A DNA stretch of 64,000 bases, taken from positions 3,050,055 through 3,114,054 of the forward strand of contig NZ_VDZU01000001.1 in NCBI RefSeq assembly GCF_007673525.1, written 5' to 3'. The notes beneath the pieces are model-generated. The model had not been told where the DNA came from, ran no database searches, and saw nothing but the letters and a program-made list of their open reading frames with translations. Positions 27,921 through 35,905 of the stretch are shown here, in pieces (position 1 is the stretch's first letter; every line of letters begins with the position of its first letter). The stretch is from Fictibacillus phosphorivorans. Lineage in GTDB: Bacteria; Bacillota; Bacilli; Bacillales; Fictibacillaceae. Position numbers and translations under genes: made by a program.

Positions 27921-28040
27921 TATAAATTATTCTGAAGACCTATAAATTATTCTGAAGACCTATAAAATTATTTGAAGGACTATAAAATTATTTGAAGGAC
28001 TATAAATCAAGAACTACGGCTATAAACCAAAATGGATTGC
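27921..28040. repeat. 20-bp tandem array (six units, TATAAA-headed)
   Basis: TATAAA recurs at 27921, 27941, 27961, 27981, 28001 and 28021, exactly 20 bp apart. Units 1-2 are identical, 3-4 are identical to each other and differ from 1-2, and 5-6 have decayed except for the TATAAA head. Non-coding. Confidence 0.9.
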
Positions 28041-28078
28041 CTACCATACTTCAAAATACCGCTCTTAATTGAGTACTC

Positions 28079-28885
28079 TTATAACCAACCCTCAAGCTCT
28101 GACAATAAAACTCCTTTTTTCTTTACCAAAAAACCTAGATCACGCTCAAAGCCCCTCTCTGTTGTTATCAACAGATCTGAGAAAGAAAACCTATAGATTC
28201 TATTGAAATCTCTTTTAAGAGAAAAATAGATGTTCTCTTCTTCTGGACTAAATAACATAGATAGCTGTGTAGGAAAGTCCCCTTCTCTTTGAGCGGTTTG
28301 CTTCAGGATGGATAGTCCTTGTTCAACGGAAAAGTCACCTCTTCTGTTTACCAATCCACCATATGCTAGCTGATAACGATCACTTCCTGGTCCTTGCAAT
28401 GTCATATCTTCCTGTTCCATTGCATCTCGAACTGAAAAATTTGTAAGAACCATAAAGTTATCCTCCAGCTGATCTGTGTCTATATATTTTCTTCCAGGCT
28501 CCACAAGGAACGACTTCTTGTTAGGACCAACTATTAAACTTTGAACACTATAATCAGGAACATTCACGATTTCTTTTTCTTGAAGATAGGTAGGCAGCAC
28601 TGATGTTTTTACTTTTTCAGACAACACTTCATCAAATAACCTCATCATATGTATACTGTTTTTGTTCCTTTTATATTTGCCCTCTTCATTCGGGTTCACC
28701 ATATGAAGATTCATAAAGATTCCGTTTTTATTAAAGCCAATGGCTGGTAGGAAACGGCCGCCTTCTTTTTGCAAAATAAGGAGCTGATTATCACCTGATA
28801 GAGCCATTTTAATCGGCCGCTCAGACAGATCAAAGTTCATTCCAATATACGTCTCATCTTCATGCAAAACAAAACTCGTGCACAT
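28079..28885 (-). CDS. Ntn-hydrolase-fold amidase (choloylglycine hydrolase/acyltransferase-like)
   Basis: 268 residues if started at ATG 28885, which puts Cys at position 2 (MCTSFVLHEDETYIGMNFD). That is the arrangement of choloylglycine-hydrolase type N-terminal nucleophile enzymes: Cys exposed after Met removal, with the G-x-N-x-D motif 15-18 residues later. Further family-like patches are GFNKNGIFMNLHMVN and SLIVGPNKKSFLVEPGR. It would hydrolyse a linear amide such as an acyl-homoserine lactone, N-acyl amino acid or penicillin-like compound; the substrate is unknown. The frame is open upstream to 29059, which would give 326 residues and a C45-style propeptide, but its first codons are inside a 21-bp repeat array and have no ribosome site. 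The ribosome site at 28885 is also weak, so the start is unsettled. Confidence 0.7.
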   Translation of the reverse strand: MCTSFVLHEDETYIGMNFDLSERPIKMALSGDNQLLILQKEGGRFLPAIGFNKNGIFMNLHMVNPNEEGKYKRNKNSIHMMRLFDEVLSEKVKTSVLPTYLQEKEIVNVPDYSVQSLIVGPNKKSFLVEPGRKYIDTDQLEDNFMVLTNFSVRDAMEQEDMTLQGPGSDRYQLAYGGLVNRRGDFSVEQGLSILKQTAQREGDFPTQLSMLFSPEEENIYFSLKRDFNRIYRFSFSDLLITTERGFERDLGFLVKKKGVLLSELEGWL

Positions 28886-29020
28886 CTCTTCTTCACTTCC
28901 ATTTTTAAATTTCCAGCTGAATAAATGATAGGTACAGCTGTCAGTAAAAATAGATTCTACATAAAAATCCTGTACCCTTTTATCGTCATTTACGGTACGT
29001 GTTTTTATTTTTCTTACACG

Positions 29021-29146
29021 TTCACCGCTAAATGGTATCTTTTCACCTCTAAACATCACGTTTTCACTGATAAACTCACACTCACCACCTACGAATCACT
29101 CCTGACCACCGCTAACCTCTACACTTCCACCTGAAAGCACACAAAA
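29021..29146. repeat. 21-bp tandem array (six units)
   Basis: Units begin at 29021, 29042, 29063, 29084, 29105 and 29126, each opening with a variant of TTCACCNCTAAA (plus strand); the spacing is exactly 21 bp. The array lies between the GH144-like and Ntn-hydrolase genes and overlaps the 5' extension of the latter's frame. Confidence 0.8.
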
Positions 29147-29164
29147 CAAGCTTGATCAAACAAA

Positions 29165-29194
29165 AAACACCCTCATCCATTTAGAATCGGGTGC
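29165..29194 (-). terminator. Probable terminator of the endoglucanase gene
   Basis: On the minus strand CACCC pairs with GGGTG around a 16-base partly paired loop, followed by TTTTTTG. Short stem, so moderate support. Confidence 0.55.
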
Positions 29195-29203
29195 AGCATT
29201 CAA

Positions 29204-30556
29204 TTATTGAATAGAGAACTTTTCTTTTCTCAACAGATCCTCAGGTTTCTTACCAATCGGATCTTGGTGGAAGTAATCGCGAATCACACCATCTTTTAGA
29301 TAGTTAGCGATTGAAACCATGATCATTCCTTGATCGAGCGCGAGATATGCTTTGGCGATTTCGCCTGTTTCCACGTTTACAGAATCATAGAATCCATACT
29401 TGCTATAAGTATCCAGCTCTTTTAATGCTTTAATGTTTTTTCTAACAGCTTTTGGATCATAATCTAATGCTAAGAATGATGCATGAGCCGTTACGGTCGC
29501 ACCATCTTTGTATCCTGAAGTTCCTAGTGGTGTAGCTGCGAACTCACTGTAACCATCTGGTGTTGCAGATGGAGAGAAGCCCCATGCTTTATACCCTTTT
29601 TCTTCTGCAAAAGCTTGCTGTAATTCAACATGACGCTTGTTGTTCAGCCCAAGCGCATTCTTGCCAAGTTCAACCTCATTTAATACGATTCCAGGCATAA
29701 GACTTTCAAACATGCTTCCGCCCCAGCTCGGAACGAATTTTACACCTTTGTATTCATAATGGCCTTCAAATACAGAAACGCCATCATATTCATGAGTTTC
29801 ACCTTCTGGAATTTGTGCTTGCCAATCCCATTCTTTTGGCATCGTACGATACATCTTCCACCAGTGATCGCTTGGCACATCACCTTTACCGATCGAGATA
29901 TAACTTGCTACACGTGGTTCTGTGTTGAATAACCCATAGTGATGATCGGTTAACTTCCCTTGTGCAACATCATATCCACCACGGAATTGTCCCACTTCCG
30001 GATCATATAGAGTCGTATAATTCATGTCTTCAACGAGCTTACTCGTTTGTGGATTCAACTCTTCATAAGCTTGTCCAACTACGATTAATCCTGCAGATAG
30101 CCAGCCGTTATCCACTTGAGAGATGAACTGTCCCCAATCCTTTTTAACCGAACCATCTTTTGTGTTGTACCAGTTGTAATATAAGCCATTCCACTTTTCT
30201 AAACCTTCAAGTGTATTCAACGTGACTTGTATACGTTTAACCGCTTCCTTTTTAGAGATGATTCCTAACTCTTGAGCAGAGATCGTGCTCATAATATACA
30301 TCCCAATGTTTGTAGGAGACGTGTGTGTTGCATCTTTTTTGCCCTCTGCTGTATATCGAGTCTCATCATAGGTCAAACCTGTTTTAGGATCAGTATGATC
30401 TTGATAAAACTTGTATGTCTTCTTAGCAATTGATTTTAACTCCATTTGAAATGCATGATCTTTTCCTCTGTCAGTTGCGGACGCAGATGATGTTACAAAA
30501 ACATTCGCAAACAAACTGAACATCAATACAAAGCTAATAATTTTACTTGTTTTCAT
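29204..30556 (-). CDS. Secreted GH144-like endo-beta-1,2-glucanase
   Basis: 450 residues from ATG 30556 (GGAGAGGAG about 10 bases upstream). A Sec signal peptide ends near residue 27 (TSSASA). The mature protein is an (alpha/alpha)6 glycoamylase-like domain: DHTDPKTGLTYDETRY, HTSPTNIGMYIMSTISA, LEGLEKWNGLYYNWY, QVDNGWLSAGLIVVGQAY, VFVPSWGGSMFESLMPG-like segment, WGFSPSATPDGYSEFAATPLG and YGFYDSVN. This matches the family from which GH144 endo-beta-1,2-glucanases were defined. It would cut environmental beta-1,2-glucan into sophoro-oligosaccharides for the importer. Its promoter carries the same LacI-type operator as the transporter and phosphorylase, which ties the three together. Strict substrate specificity is inferred. 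Confidence 0.85.
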   Translation of the reverse strand: MKTSKIISFVLMFSLFANVFVTSSASATDRGKDHAFQMELKSIAKKTYKFYQDHTDPKTGLTYDETRYTAEGKKDATHTSPTNIGMYIMSTISAQELGIISKKEAVKRIQVTLNTLEGLEKWNGLYYNWYNTKDGSVKKDWGQFISQVDNGWLSAGLIVVGQAYEELNPQTSKLVEDMNYTTLYDPEVGQFRGGYDVAQGKLTDHHYGLFNTEPRVASYISIGKGDVPSDHWWKMYRTMPKEWDWQAQIPEGETHEYDGVSVFEGHYEYKGVKFVPSWGGSMFESLMPGIVLNEVELGKNALGLNNKRHVELQQAFAEEKGYKAWGFSPSATPDGYSEFAATPLGTSGYKDGATVTAHASFLALDYDPKAVRKNIKALKELDTYSKYGFYDSVNVETGEIAKAYLALDQGMIMVSIANYLKDGVIRDYFHQDPIGKKPEDLLRKEKFSIQ

Positions 30557-30595
30557 AGACGCATTGCTCCTCTCCATACTTATATTAACGGTCAA

Positions 30596-30609
30596 TCGAA
30601 ACGTTTCAC
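30596..30609 (-). promoter_or_regulatory. LacI-type operator of the endoglucanase gene
   Basis: TCGAAACGTTTCAC shares 13 of 14 bases with the two operators of the importer/phosphorylase region. It lies just downstream of a minus-strand -10 candidate TAAACT, 40 bases before the start codon. Confidence 0.75.
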
Positions 30610-30819
30610 CAATAGTTTAGCACGTTTGATCGAATTAAATAAGGAGCACGGAAGCTTTTGCGTCAATGGTTGTATGCGTTTTCATAACAAACAGTAGAAT
30701 GGTCGGAGAAAACTGATAATAACAGGAAATATTGTGATTTTATTAGGAAAATAAAGGATAACGAAATAGAGAGGAGAAAAATATATAAAATTGTATCTAT
30801 TAAAGTTAGGGGTTGAAAA

Positions 30820-31497
30820 ATGAAGAATAGATCTAACTATGTCATTGGCTATAAAAACCTGAAAATTCCTTACGTAATACAAACCAAAACAGATCAGCCA
30901 AAAGGGCTCGCCATCATGCTTCCGGGTATAGGGTATACAGTTAAATCACCATTGTTCCATTTTTCTTCTGGAGCATTTTTAAACAAAGGATATGATGTAT
31001 TACATGTAAACTATCCTTATTCTTCAACAGATTACGAAGATTTCAGCTTGGAAGAAATCACATCAACCCTTATTAACGATGTTTCCAAAGTTTTAAATGA
31101 AGTGGTTGATCACACAATCTATAAATCTTATTACGTGATAGGAAAATCCTTTGGCACTATGGCTATGCCCACTGCACTAGACATGTTGCCCAGCCAAAGC
31201 ACGAAGGCAATCTGGTTAACACCTCGTTTAATTGGTGAACAGGTTTTTCAAACACTAAGAACGTGTACTCAAGACAGCCTTTGTGTAATTGGTGATAAAG
31301 ATCCCTTTTATGACATAGATAAAATGAATCACATCATTCGTAACCCATCTATAGAGTGTATGATGCCTCATGGTGCAAATCATGCACTTGAAGTAGACAA
31401 CGATATTCTAACATCTATTGATATGGTTAAAAGTGTTATGAAAAGAATAGATGATTTTATCTCTTTAAAGAACGGAGTATTAAACCATGAACTTTAA
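30820..31497 (+). CDS. Alpha/beta hydrolase family protein
   Basis: 225 residues with a compact alpha/beta-hydrolase fold: GLAIMLPGIGYTVKSP (oxyanion loop), nucleophile elbow VIGKSFGTMAM with the serine in G-K-S-F-G, acid region CVIGDKDPFYDID, and the C-terminal histidine PHGANHALEV. Such small hydrolases cleave esters or thioesters; the substrate is unknown. AGGGG precedes ATG 30820. It overlaps the next gene by 11 bases, so the two are co-expressed. Confidence 0.85.
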   Translation: MKNRSNYVIGYKNLKIPYVIQTKTDQPKGLAIMLPGIGYTVKSPLFHFSSGAFLNKGYDVLHVNYPYSSTDYEDFSLEEITSTLINDVSKVLNEVVDHTIYKSYYVIGKSFGTMAMPTALDMLPSQSTKAIWLTPRLIGEQVFQTLRTCTQDSLCVIGDKDPFYDIDKMNHIIRNPSIECMMPHGANHALEVDNDILTSIDMVKSVMKRIDDFISLKNGVLNHEL

Positions 31498-32002
31498 ACA
31501 AAGTGAAGCTCTCGAAATTCTAGAGCGTACACCTGCCGTTTTGACAAACTTGTTATCAAGACTCTCAAATGAGTGGTTAAAATGCAATGAGGGTGGAGAT
31601 TCATGGAATTCTCTTGAAGTCGTCGCTCACTTGATCGACTGCGAAAAGAGCAACTGGATACCAAGGATTAATAGCATTCTTTCAAGTTATGAGGATGCTC
31701 CTCTTCCACCCTTTGATCGATTCTCTCATCTTGGAAAAGAAACAGGGGTGGAAGAGCTGCTGCGTGAATTTTCGCAAAGTCGGCAGCAAAGCTTATATCA
31801 ATTAGGTACTTTAAAAATAAGTTCCCTTGATCTAAATAAGACTGGATTACATCCAGAGTTTGGATCTATTACCCTACAACAATTATTATCCACGTGGGCC
31901 GTTCATGACCTTACACACATCAATCAGATTAGTAGAGTTCTGGCTAAACGTTATGATTTCGATGTTGGTCCGTGGAAAACATACTTAAGCATACTCAAAT
32001 AA
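31487..32002 (+). CDS. DinB family metal-binding protein
   Basis: 171 residues of the DinB/YfiT four-helix-bundle type: SWNSLEVVAHLIDCEKSNWIPR and TWAVHDLTHINQISRVL supply the three histidines (H-x-x-D, H-x-x-H) that bind a divalent metal. Relatives include thiol-dependent S-transferases and DNA-damage-induced proteins of unknown role. Translation is coupled to the upstream hydrolase gene. A second, diverged DinB protein is encoded at 41641-42114. Confidence 0.85.
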   Translation: MNFKQSEALEILERTPAVLTNLLSRLSNEWLKCNEGGDSWNSLEVVAHLIDCEKSNWIPRINSILSSYEDAPLPPFDRFSHLGKETGVEELLREFSQSRQQSLYQLGTLKISSLDLNKTGLHPEFGSITLQQLLSTWAVHDLTHINQISRVLAKRYDFDVGPWKTYLSILK

Positions 32003-32003
32003 C

Positions 32004-32028
32004 GTTCCCCCCGTGGGAGCTTTTTTTA
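32004..32028 (+). terminator. Probable terminator after the hydrolase-DinB pair
   Basis: GTTCCC pairs with GGGAGC around CCCGT, followed by seven T. Short stem. Confidence 0.55.
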
Positions 32029-32122
32029 TATTTACCATGGAGGAAAATAATGGATTATGTCGAATGATTATAGTTAACTTTATTAGATAAAAAGAGAGAG
32101 AGAGATTTAGGGGGAAAATTTT

Positions 32123-33076
32123 ATGTATTTACTTGTCCTTCGGCGCATTGTTTATTTTTTGATGCCGATCGTAGGTGTTTTTTTCATTGGTGCACTTCCT
32201 TACCTTTTCTTCAGCAATGTTCAAGGTATCGAAGCTGTTGCTCGTTTACTGGATTCTGGCGCACTCGAGAATGCACTCTTTTTAAACCAGGATTTGGGAT
32301 TATTTTTCGAGCCTTATCTTGATAAGATATGGGATTTGTTCATAAACCTCATAACGTTTTCAAATGTGACTTTTTATGAATATCAACAGGAGAAGTTACT
32401 GTTCCCAACCATTTTAAAACCTTATTTTTATTCTATAAAACTAGTATTGGGTGCATTCTTTCTAGCTATAGCTTCATCAATCATACTGGCTTTGATTATC
32501 AAGATATTACCTGACCGCATTCAAAAAGGAATTCGCTTCTTATTTTTTTCACTCGAGTCCTTACCCGATATCTTTATCGTTGTTATCATTCAATATAGCA
32601 TGATTCTGTATGTTAGAAATACGGGAAATCTCTTGTTCCCGATCGTACATAGCGATCAAAATCCTAGCTATTTCTTACCGATTTTTTGCTTGAGCATCTT
32701 GCCAACTCTTTTCTTAATAAGAACGTTGCTGTTTTTACTCGATGATGAAGATTCAAAAACGTATGTAGAATTTGCCCGCGCAAAAGGAATACGATATGCG
32801 CTGATCCTTTATATTCACATGCTAAGAAATTCACTTTTAAGTCTGTACTATTATTCAAAGAACGTGTATTGGTTACTAATCTCTACACTCTTTATGGTAG
32901 AAACCATTATGGCGATTCCCGGTATCACTGATTTTATGCTAGATAACGGTCCTACGACACCGGATGTCATTACAGTTAGCGTTTTGCTCATGTTCGTTCC
33001 GTTTTATCTATTATTTACACTTTCCTCTTATGTTCTAGAGCATAAGCTGGGACGCACTAATGAGGAGGTGGCGTAA
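32123..33076 (+). CDS. Peptide/nickel-type ABC permease, DppB/OppB-like
   Basis: 317 residues, N-terminal membrane helix after a short RR-containing start (LVLRRIVYFLMPIVGVFF), then five more helices. The coupling loop YVEFARAKGIRYALILYIHMLRNSLL corresponds to the OppB EAA region, and the following MVETIMAIPGITDFMLDN matches the conserved periplasmic gate (usually E-x-x-F-x-x-P-G). AGGGGGA precedes the ATG. Only permeases are present: no binding protein or ATPase gene follows or precedes. Confidence 0.85.
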   Translation: MYLLVLRRIVYFLMPIVGVFFIGALPYLFFSNVQGIEAVARLLDSGALENALFLNQDLGLFFEPYLDKIWDLFINLITFSNVTFYEYQQEKLLFPTILKPYFYSIKLVLGAFFLAIASSIILALIIKILPDRIQKGIRFLFFSLESLPDIFIVVIIQYSMILYVRNTGNLLFPIVHSDQNPSYFLPIFCLSILPTLFLIRTLLFLLDDEDSKTYVEFARAKGIRYALILYIHMLRNSLLSLYYYSKNVYWLLISTLFMVETIMAIPGITDFMLDNGPTTPDVITVSVLLMFVPFYLLFTLSSYVLEHKLGRTNEEVA

Positions 33077-33077
33077 G

Positions 33078-34106
33078 ATGTCTGTATGGAGAAGTCCGTT
33101 ATTTTTAAGTGGTTTTCTAATTATTGTTACCTTGTTTTTCGGAAGCATCATCTATTCACATTTTGTACCGAATGAAAAACAGCCAGTGATGCAAATTCGA
33201 TTTGACGAACAAAAACAGCCTGTTGATTCAGCACCAATCGCTCCTTTTAAAGAAATGCCATTTGGTACAGATCGATTTGGTGTCAGCATTTTACACAAGG
33301 TGATCGATGGAGCAAAGTATACATTAGGATTTGCATTCTTAGTCGCGTTCGCTCGTCTTTTCTTCGGAACATTATTGGGATTAATCTTGAGTCAGCTCCC
33401 AAAATCTATACTTCGGGCTTCAAGCAAACTCTTTGAATCCTTTTATTATGCACCTGCAACCATTGTCGCCTATTTACTTATCTATCCTGTTCTCCAAATT
33501 TTCACATGGTCTGTACCGAAAGAACAACAAACCATATTTTCTTTGCTGATTCTCATATTAATCGCAGTCCCTACCGTGATGGTAACGGTAGCCAACGAAA
33601 CGTCAAAGTTTTTAGAGAATGAGTTTATCTCTTCTGTTAACGTACTAGGAGGCGGAAGAATTCACAAGCTCCGGAAACACGTATTACCATATTTAAAACC
33701 GCGATTAAGCATTCTATACAGCCAACAGCTAATCGCAACGCTACTACTGGCAGCACATCTTGGCATTTTACAAGTTTTTATCGGTGGAACTGACTTCATC
33801 ACTCTCGATCCACTAGAAAATAATACTGTGCCTGTTGCTATGATCAACGAATGGTCGAGCATGATCGGTGCCAACTATTATCAAATTCGCGGTGATCGCT
33901 GGATCGTATTTGCTCCACTCGCTGGATTTGCCGTAACCATTCTTGCGTTGAACTTTATGGTTGAAGCGATGAAACGTCAATACCTTGCAAAAGGTGCTTA
34001 CACGAAAAGAACACGAAGAGTAAGAAAGACAAAAACTCCTGTGCCAGTTAAGAAATTGTCTCAAGAGCAGTTTGATAGGATTATGAAAACAGGAACGGAC
34101 AATTAA
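33078..34106 (+). CDS. Peptide/nickel-type ABC permease, DppC/OppC-like
   Basis: 342 residues from ATG 33078, preferred over an upstream start because GGAGGTGG lies correctly spaced before it, inside the end of the OppB-like gene. DppC-like order: N-terminal helix, extracytoplasmic FGTDRFGVSILHKVIDGAKYTL (the family signature G-T-D-x-x-G-R-D is changed to G-T-D-R-F-G-V-S), helices, and the coupling loop ISSVNVLGGGRIHKLRKHVLP. Together with the preceding gene it could form a heterodimeric channel. Both coupling loops depart from consensus, so the pair may have specialised. Confidence 0.82.
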   Translation: MSVWRSPLFLSGFLIIVTLFFGSIIYSHFVPNEKQPVMQIRFDEQKQPVDSAPIAPFKEMPFGTDRFGVSILHKVIDGAKYTLGFAFLVAFARLFFGTLLGLILSQLPKSILRASSKLFESFYYAPATIVAYLLIYPVLQIFTWSVPKEQQTIFSLLILILIAVPTVMVTVANETSKFLENEFISSVNVLGGGRIHKLRKHVLPYLKPRLSILYSQQLIATLLLAAHLGILQVFIGGTDFITLDPLENNTVPVAMINEWSSMIGANYYQIRGDRWIVFAPLAGFAVTILALNFMVEAMKRQYLAKGAYTKRTRRVRKTKTPVPVKKLSQEQFDRIMKTGTDN

Positions 34107-34216
34107 TTAATGAATAAGAATGACTCGGTGAGGAAAAGATTTACCTTATCGAGTCTTTATCATTTGGTATGTTTTTCGTTCGTTTTGAATAAAGAAAATA
34201 AAAAGGAGTGAACTCT

Positions 34217-34546
34217 TTGAGCGAAGCAGACCTTAACGTCATTTTCTATACCTTGTTCCTTCTACTCGGGTTACCGATCAGCTATAAATACGCCAAGTTT
34301 ACTGTCACACATACGGGTATGGTGCTTCCTCACTTCTTTGTCAGTATGATGCTTAACTTATGTATAGGTTCAATTGGCATTGTAGGGTGGATCTTTTTTT
34401 CTGTAAGAATCTCTAGAGCATTCACTATCGGTGGCATTTATTTAGGTGCTTGGATCATTTCAATAAGTTTAGTCACCTTGTTAGTCCTTCTCATGTGTAA
34501 ACGTAAATCAATGATACAGAGCTTTCACTATCACTCGTCAAAATAG
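34217..34546 (+). CDS. Small membrane protein, three helices, unknown function
   Basis: 109 residues from TTG 34217: AAAGGAG lies eight bases before it, whereas the upstream GTG at 34208 directly abuts the ribosome site and cannot be used. Three hydrophobic helices (VIFYTLFLLLGLPISYKYA; FVSMMLNLCIGSIGIVGWIF; GGIYLGAWIISISLVTLLVLLM). No family recognised. Confidence 0.7.
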   Translation: MSEADLNVIFYTLFLLLGLPISYKYAKFTVTHTGMVLPHFFVSMMLNLCIGSIGIVGWIFFSVRISRAFTIGGIYLGAWIISISLVTLLVLLMCKRKSMIQSFHYHSSK

Positions 34547-34580
34547 CAAAACACCTTCCATGTTCAGGAAGGTGTTTTGC
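34546..34580. terminator. Bidirectional rho-independent terminator
   Basis: GCAAAACACCTTCC (34546-34559) pairs perfectly with GGAAGGTGTTTTGC (34567-34580), between converging genes. Confidence 0.92.
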
Positions 34581-34584
34581 TTCT

Positions 34585-35796
34585 TTATGCCTTGATACTT
34601 TCCTTCTCGAGATCTGATGCCGGGCCAAAGAACTCAAAATGAATGTTCTCTTTTGATACATTCAACGCTAGAAGAGCTCTATTTATTACCTGCATAAATG
34701 GGATTGGGCCACAGAAATAATATTCTGCATCATCTTTTAAAGGTAAGATCTCCTTTAACCAAGCTTGATCGATGTAACCCCTCTTCGTGTAACCTAAATC
34801 TTCATCTAATGGACTTTCATACACAAAATGTGTAGTGATATGATCTGAAGCTTTTGCTATATCTCTAACCTCATCCTTTAAAGCGTGTGATTGACCGTTG
34901 ATTGCAGCATGAACGAATGTAACCTCTCGTTCTGGCTGTTCACTTGCTACAGTTTTCAGCATGCTTACCATAGGAGTAAGCCCCACACCACCGCTAATCA
35001 GGACAACGTGCTTTTCACTATCTGTATTTAAATAAAAGTCACCAGCTGGAGCGCTTAAATGAAGAATGTCTCCTTCTTTAACACGCTCATGCAAATAAAC
35101 GGAAACCATTCCGTCGACTGCATCCGTACCGCTTTCTTTTTTAACAGAGATGCGATAACTGCTCTGTCCTGGAGCGTCAGACAAGCTGTATTGTCTGATA
35201 TGTGTGTTTACCTGACCAGGTATATCCATTTTGATACTCACATATTGGCCGGGCTTAAATTTTGCAAGTGCTATTTTATCTTCCGGCTCTAAATAAAAGG
35301 ACGTGATTACAGAGCTCTCTTCTATTTTACGTGTTACGACAAAAGGTCTGAAGCCTTCCCATCCCGCATTTTCATACATTTTACGTTCAATCCCAATAAA
35401 GACATCCGCAATCACACCATACGCTTCTGCCCAAGCATTGATGATCTCATCTGTTGCAGCATCACCAAGAACATCTTTAATAGCAAGAAGCAGGTTTTCA
35501 CCGACAACAGGATAATGCTCTGGCTTTACACCAAGGCTTCGATGTTTATATGCGATTCCTTTTACGACGGGAATGATCGTCTCAAGCTTATCGATATTAG
35601 CTGCTGCTGCGTATACGGCGTTTGCTAATGCAGCTTGCTGACGTCCTTTTTTCTGGTTTGCATGATTAAAGATATTTAAAAGCTCTGGATGTTTCTGAAA
35701 CAGCATTTCATAAAAACGGGAAGTAATCGCTTCTCCGTGTACTTGTAAAACAGGTACGGTTGACTTAATTATTTCAATGGTTCTTTGCTGTAGCAT
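34585..35796 (-). CDS. hmp: Flavohemoglobin (nitric oxide dioxygenase)
   Basis: 403 residues, the usual length. Globin domain 1-140 with proximal His85 (YKHRSLGV), FAD-binding domain with RQYSLSDAP (~205) and NAD-binding domain with ISGGVGLTPMVSM and YFCGPIPFMQ. It oxidises NO with O2 and NADH to nitrate in the cytoplasm and protects against nitrosative stress. AGGGGGA precedes ATG 35796. An Fnr-type box stands 41.5 bases before the predicted start, suggesting induction when oxygen falls or in response to NO; no NsrR-type site was noticed. Confidence 0.95.
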   Translation of the reverse strand: MLQQRTIEIIKSTVPVLQVHGEAITSRFYEMLFQKHPELLNIFNHANQKKGRQQAALANAVYAAAANIDKLETIIPVVKGIAYKHRSLGVKPEHYPVVGENLLLAIKDVLGDAATDEIINAWAEAYGVIADVFIGIERKMYENAGWEGFRPFVVTRKIEESSVITSFYLEPEDKIALAKFKPGQYVSIKMDIPGQVNTHIRQYSLSDAPGQSSYRISVKKESGTDAVDGMVSVYLHERVKEGDILHLSAPAGDFYLNTDSEKHVVLISGGVGLTPMVSMLKTVASEQPEREVTFVHAAINGQSHALKDEVRDIAKASDHITTHFVYESPLDEDLGYTKRGYIDQAWLKEILPLKDDAEYYFCGPIPFMQVINRALLALNVSKENIHFEFFGPASDLEKESIKA

Positions 35797-35829
35797 GTCA
35801 ATTCCCCCTTATTTTCTTCTTACAACTCT

Positions 35830-35872
35830 ATCGTAAAAGAAGGATAAAAGAGAATGTGTGATTTGAATCACT
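35830..35872 (-). promoter_or_regulatory. hmp promoter with Fnr-type box
   Basis: TGTGA-N6-TCACT (35857-35872) matches the Bacillus Fnr consensus TGTGA-N6-TCACA at all but the last base. The minus-strand -10 candidate TACGAT (35830-35835) puts the start near 35823, so the box is centred at about -41.5, the class II activator position. Confidence 0.65.
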
Positions 35873-35905
35873 TTTCCTTAGGACGTTTTGTGAACATAAA
35901 TAGTG

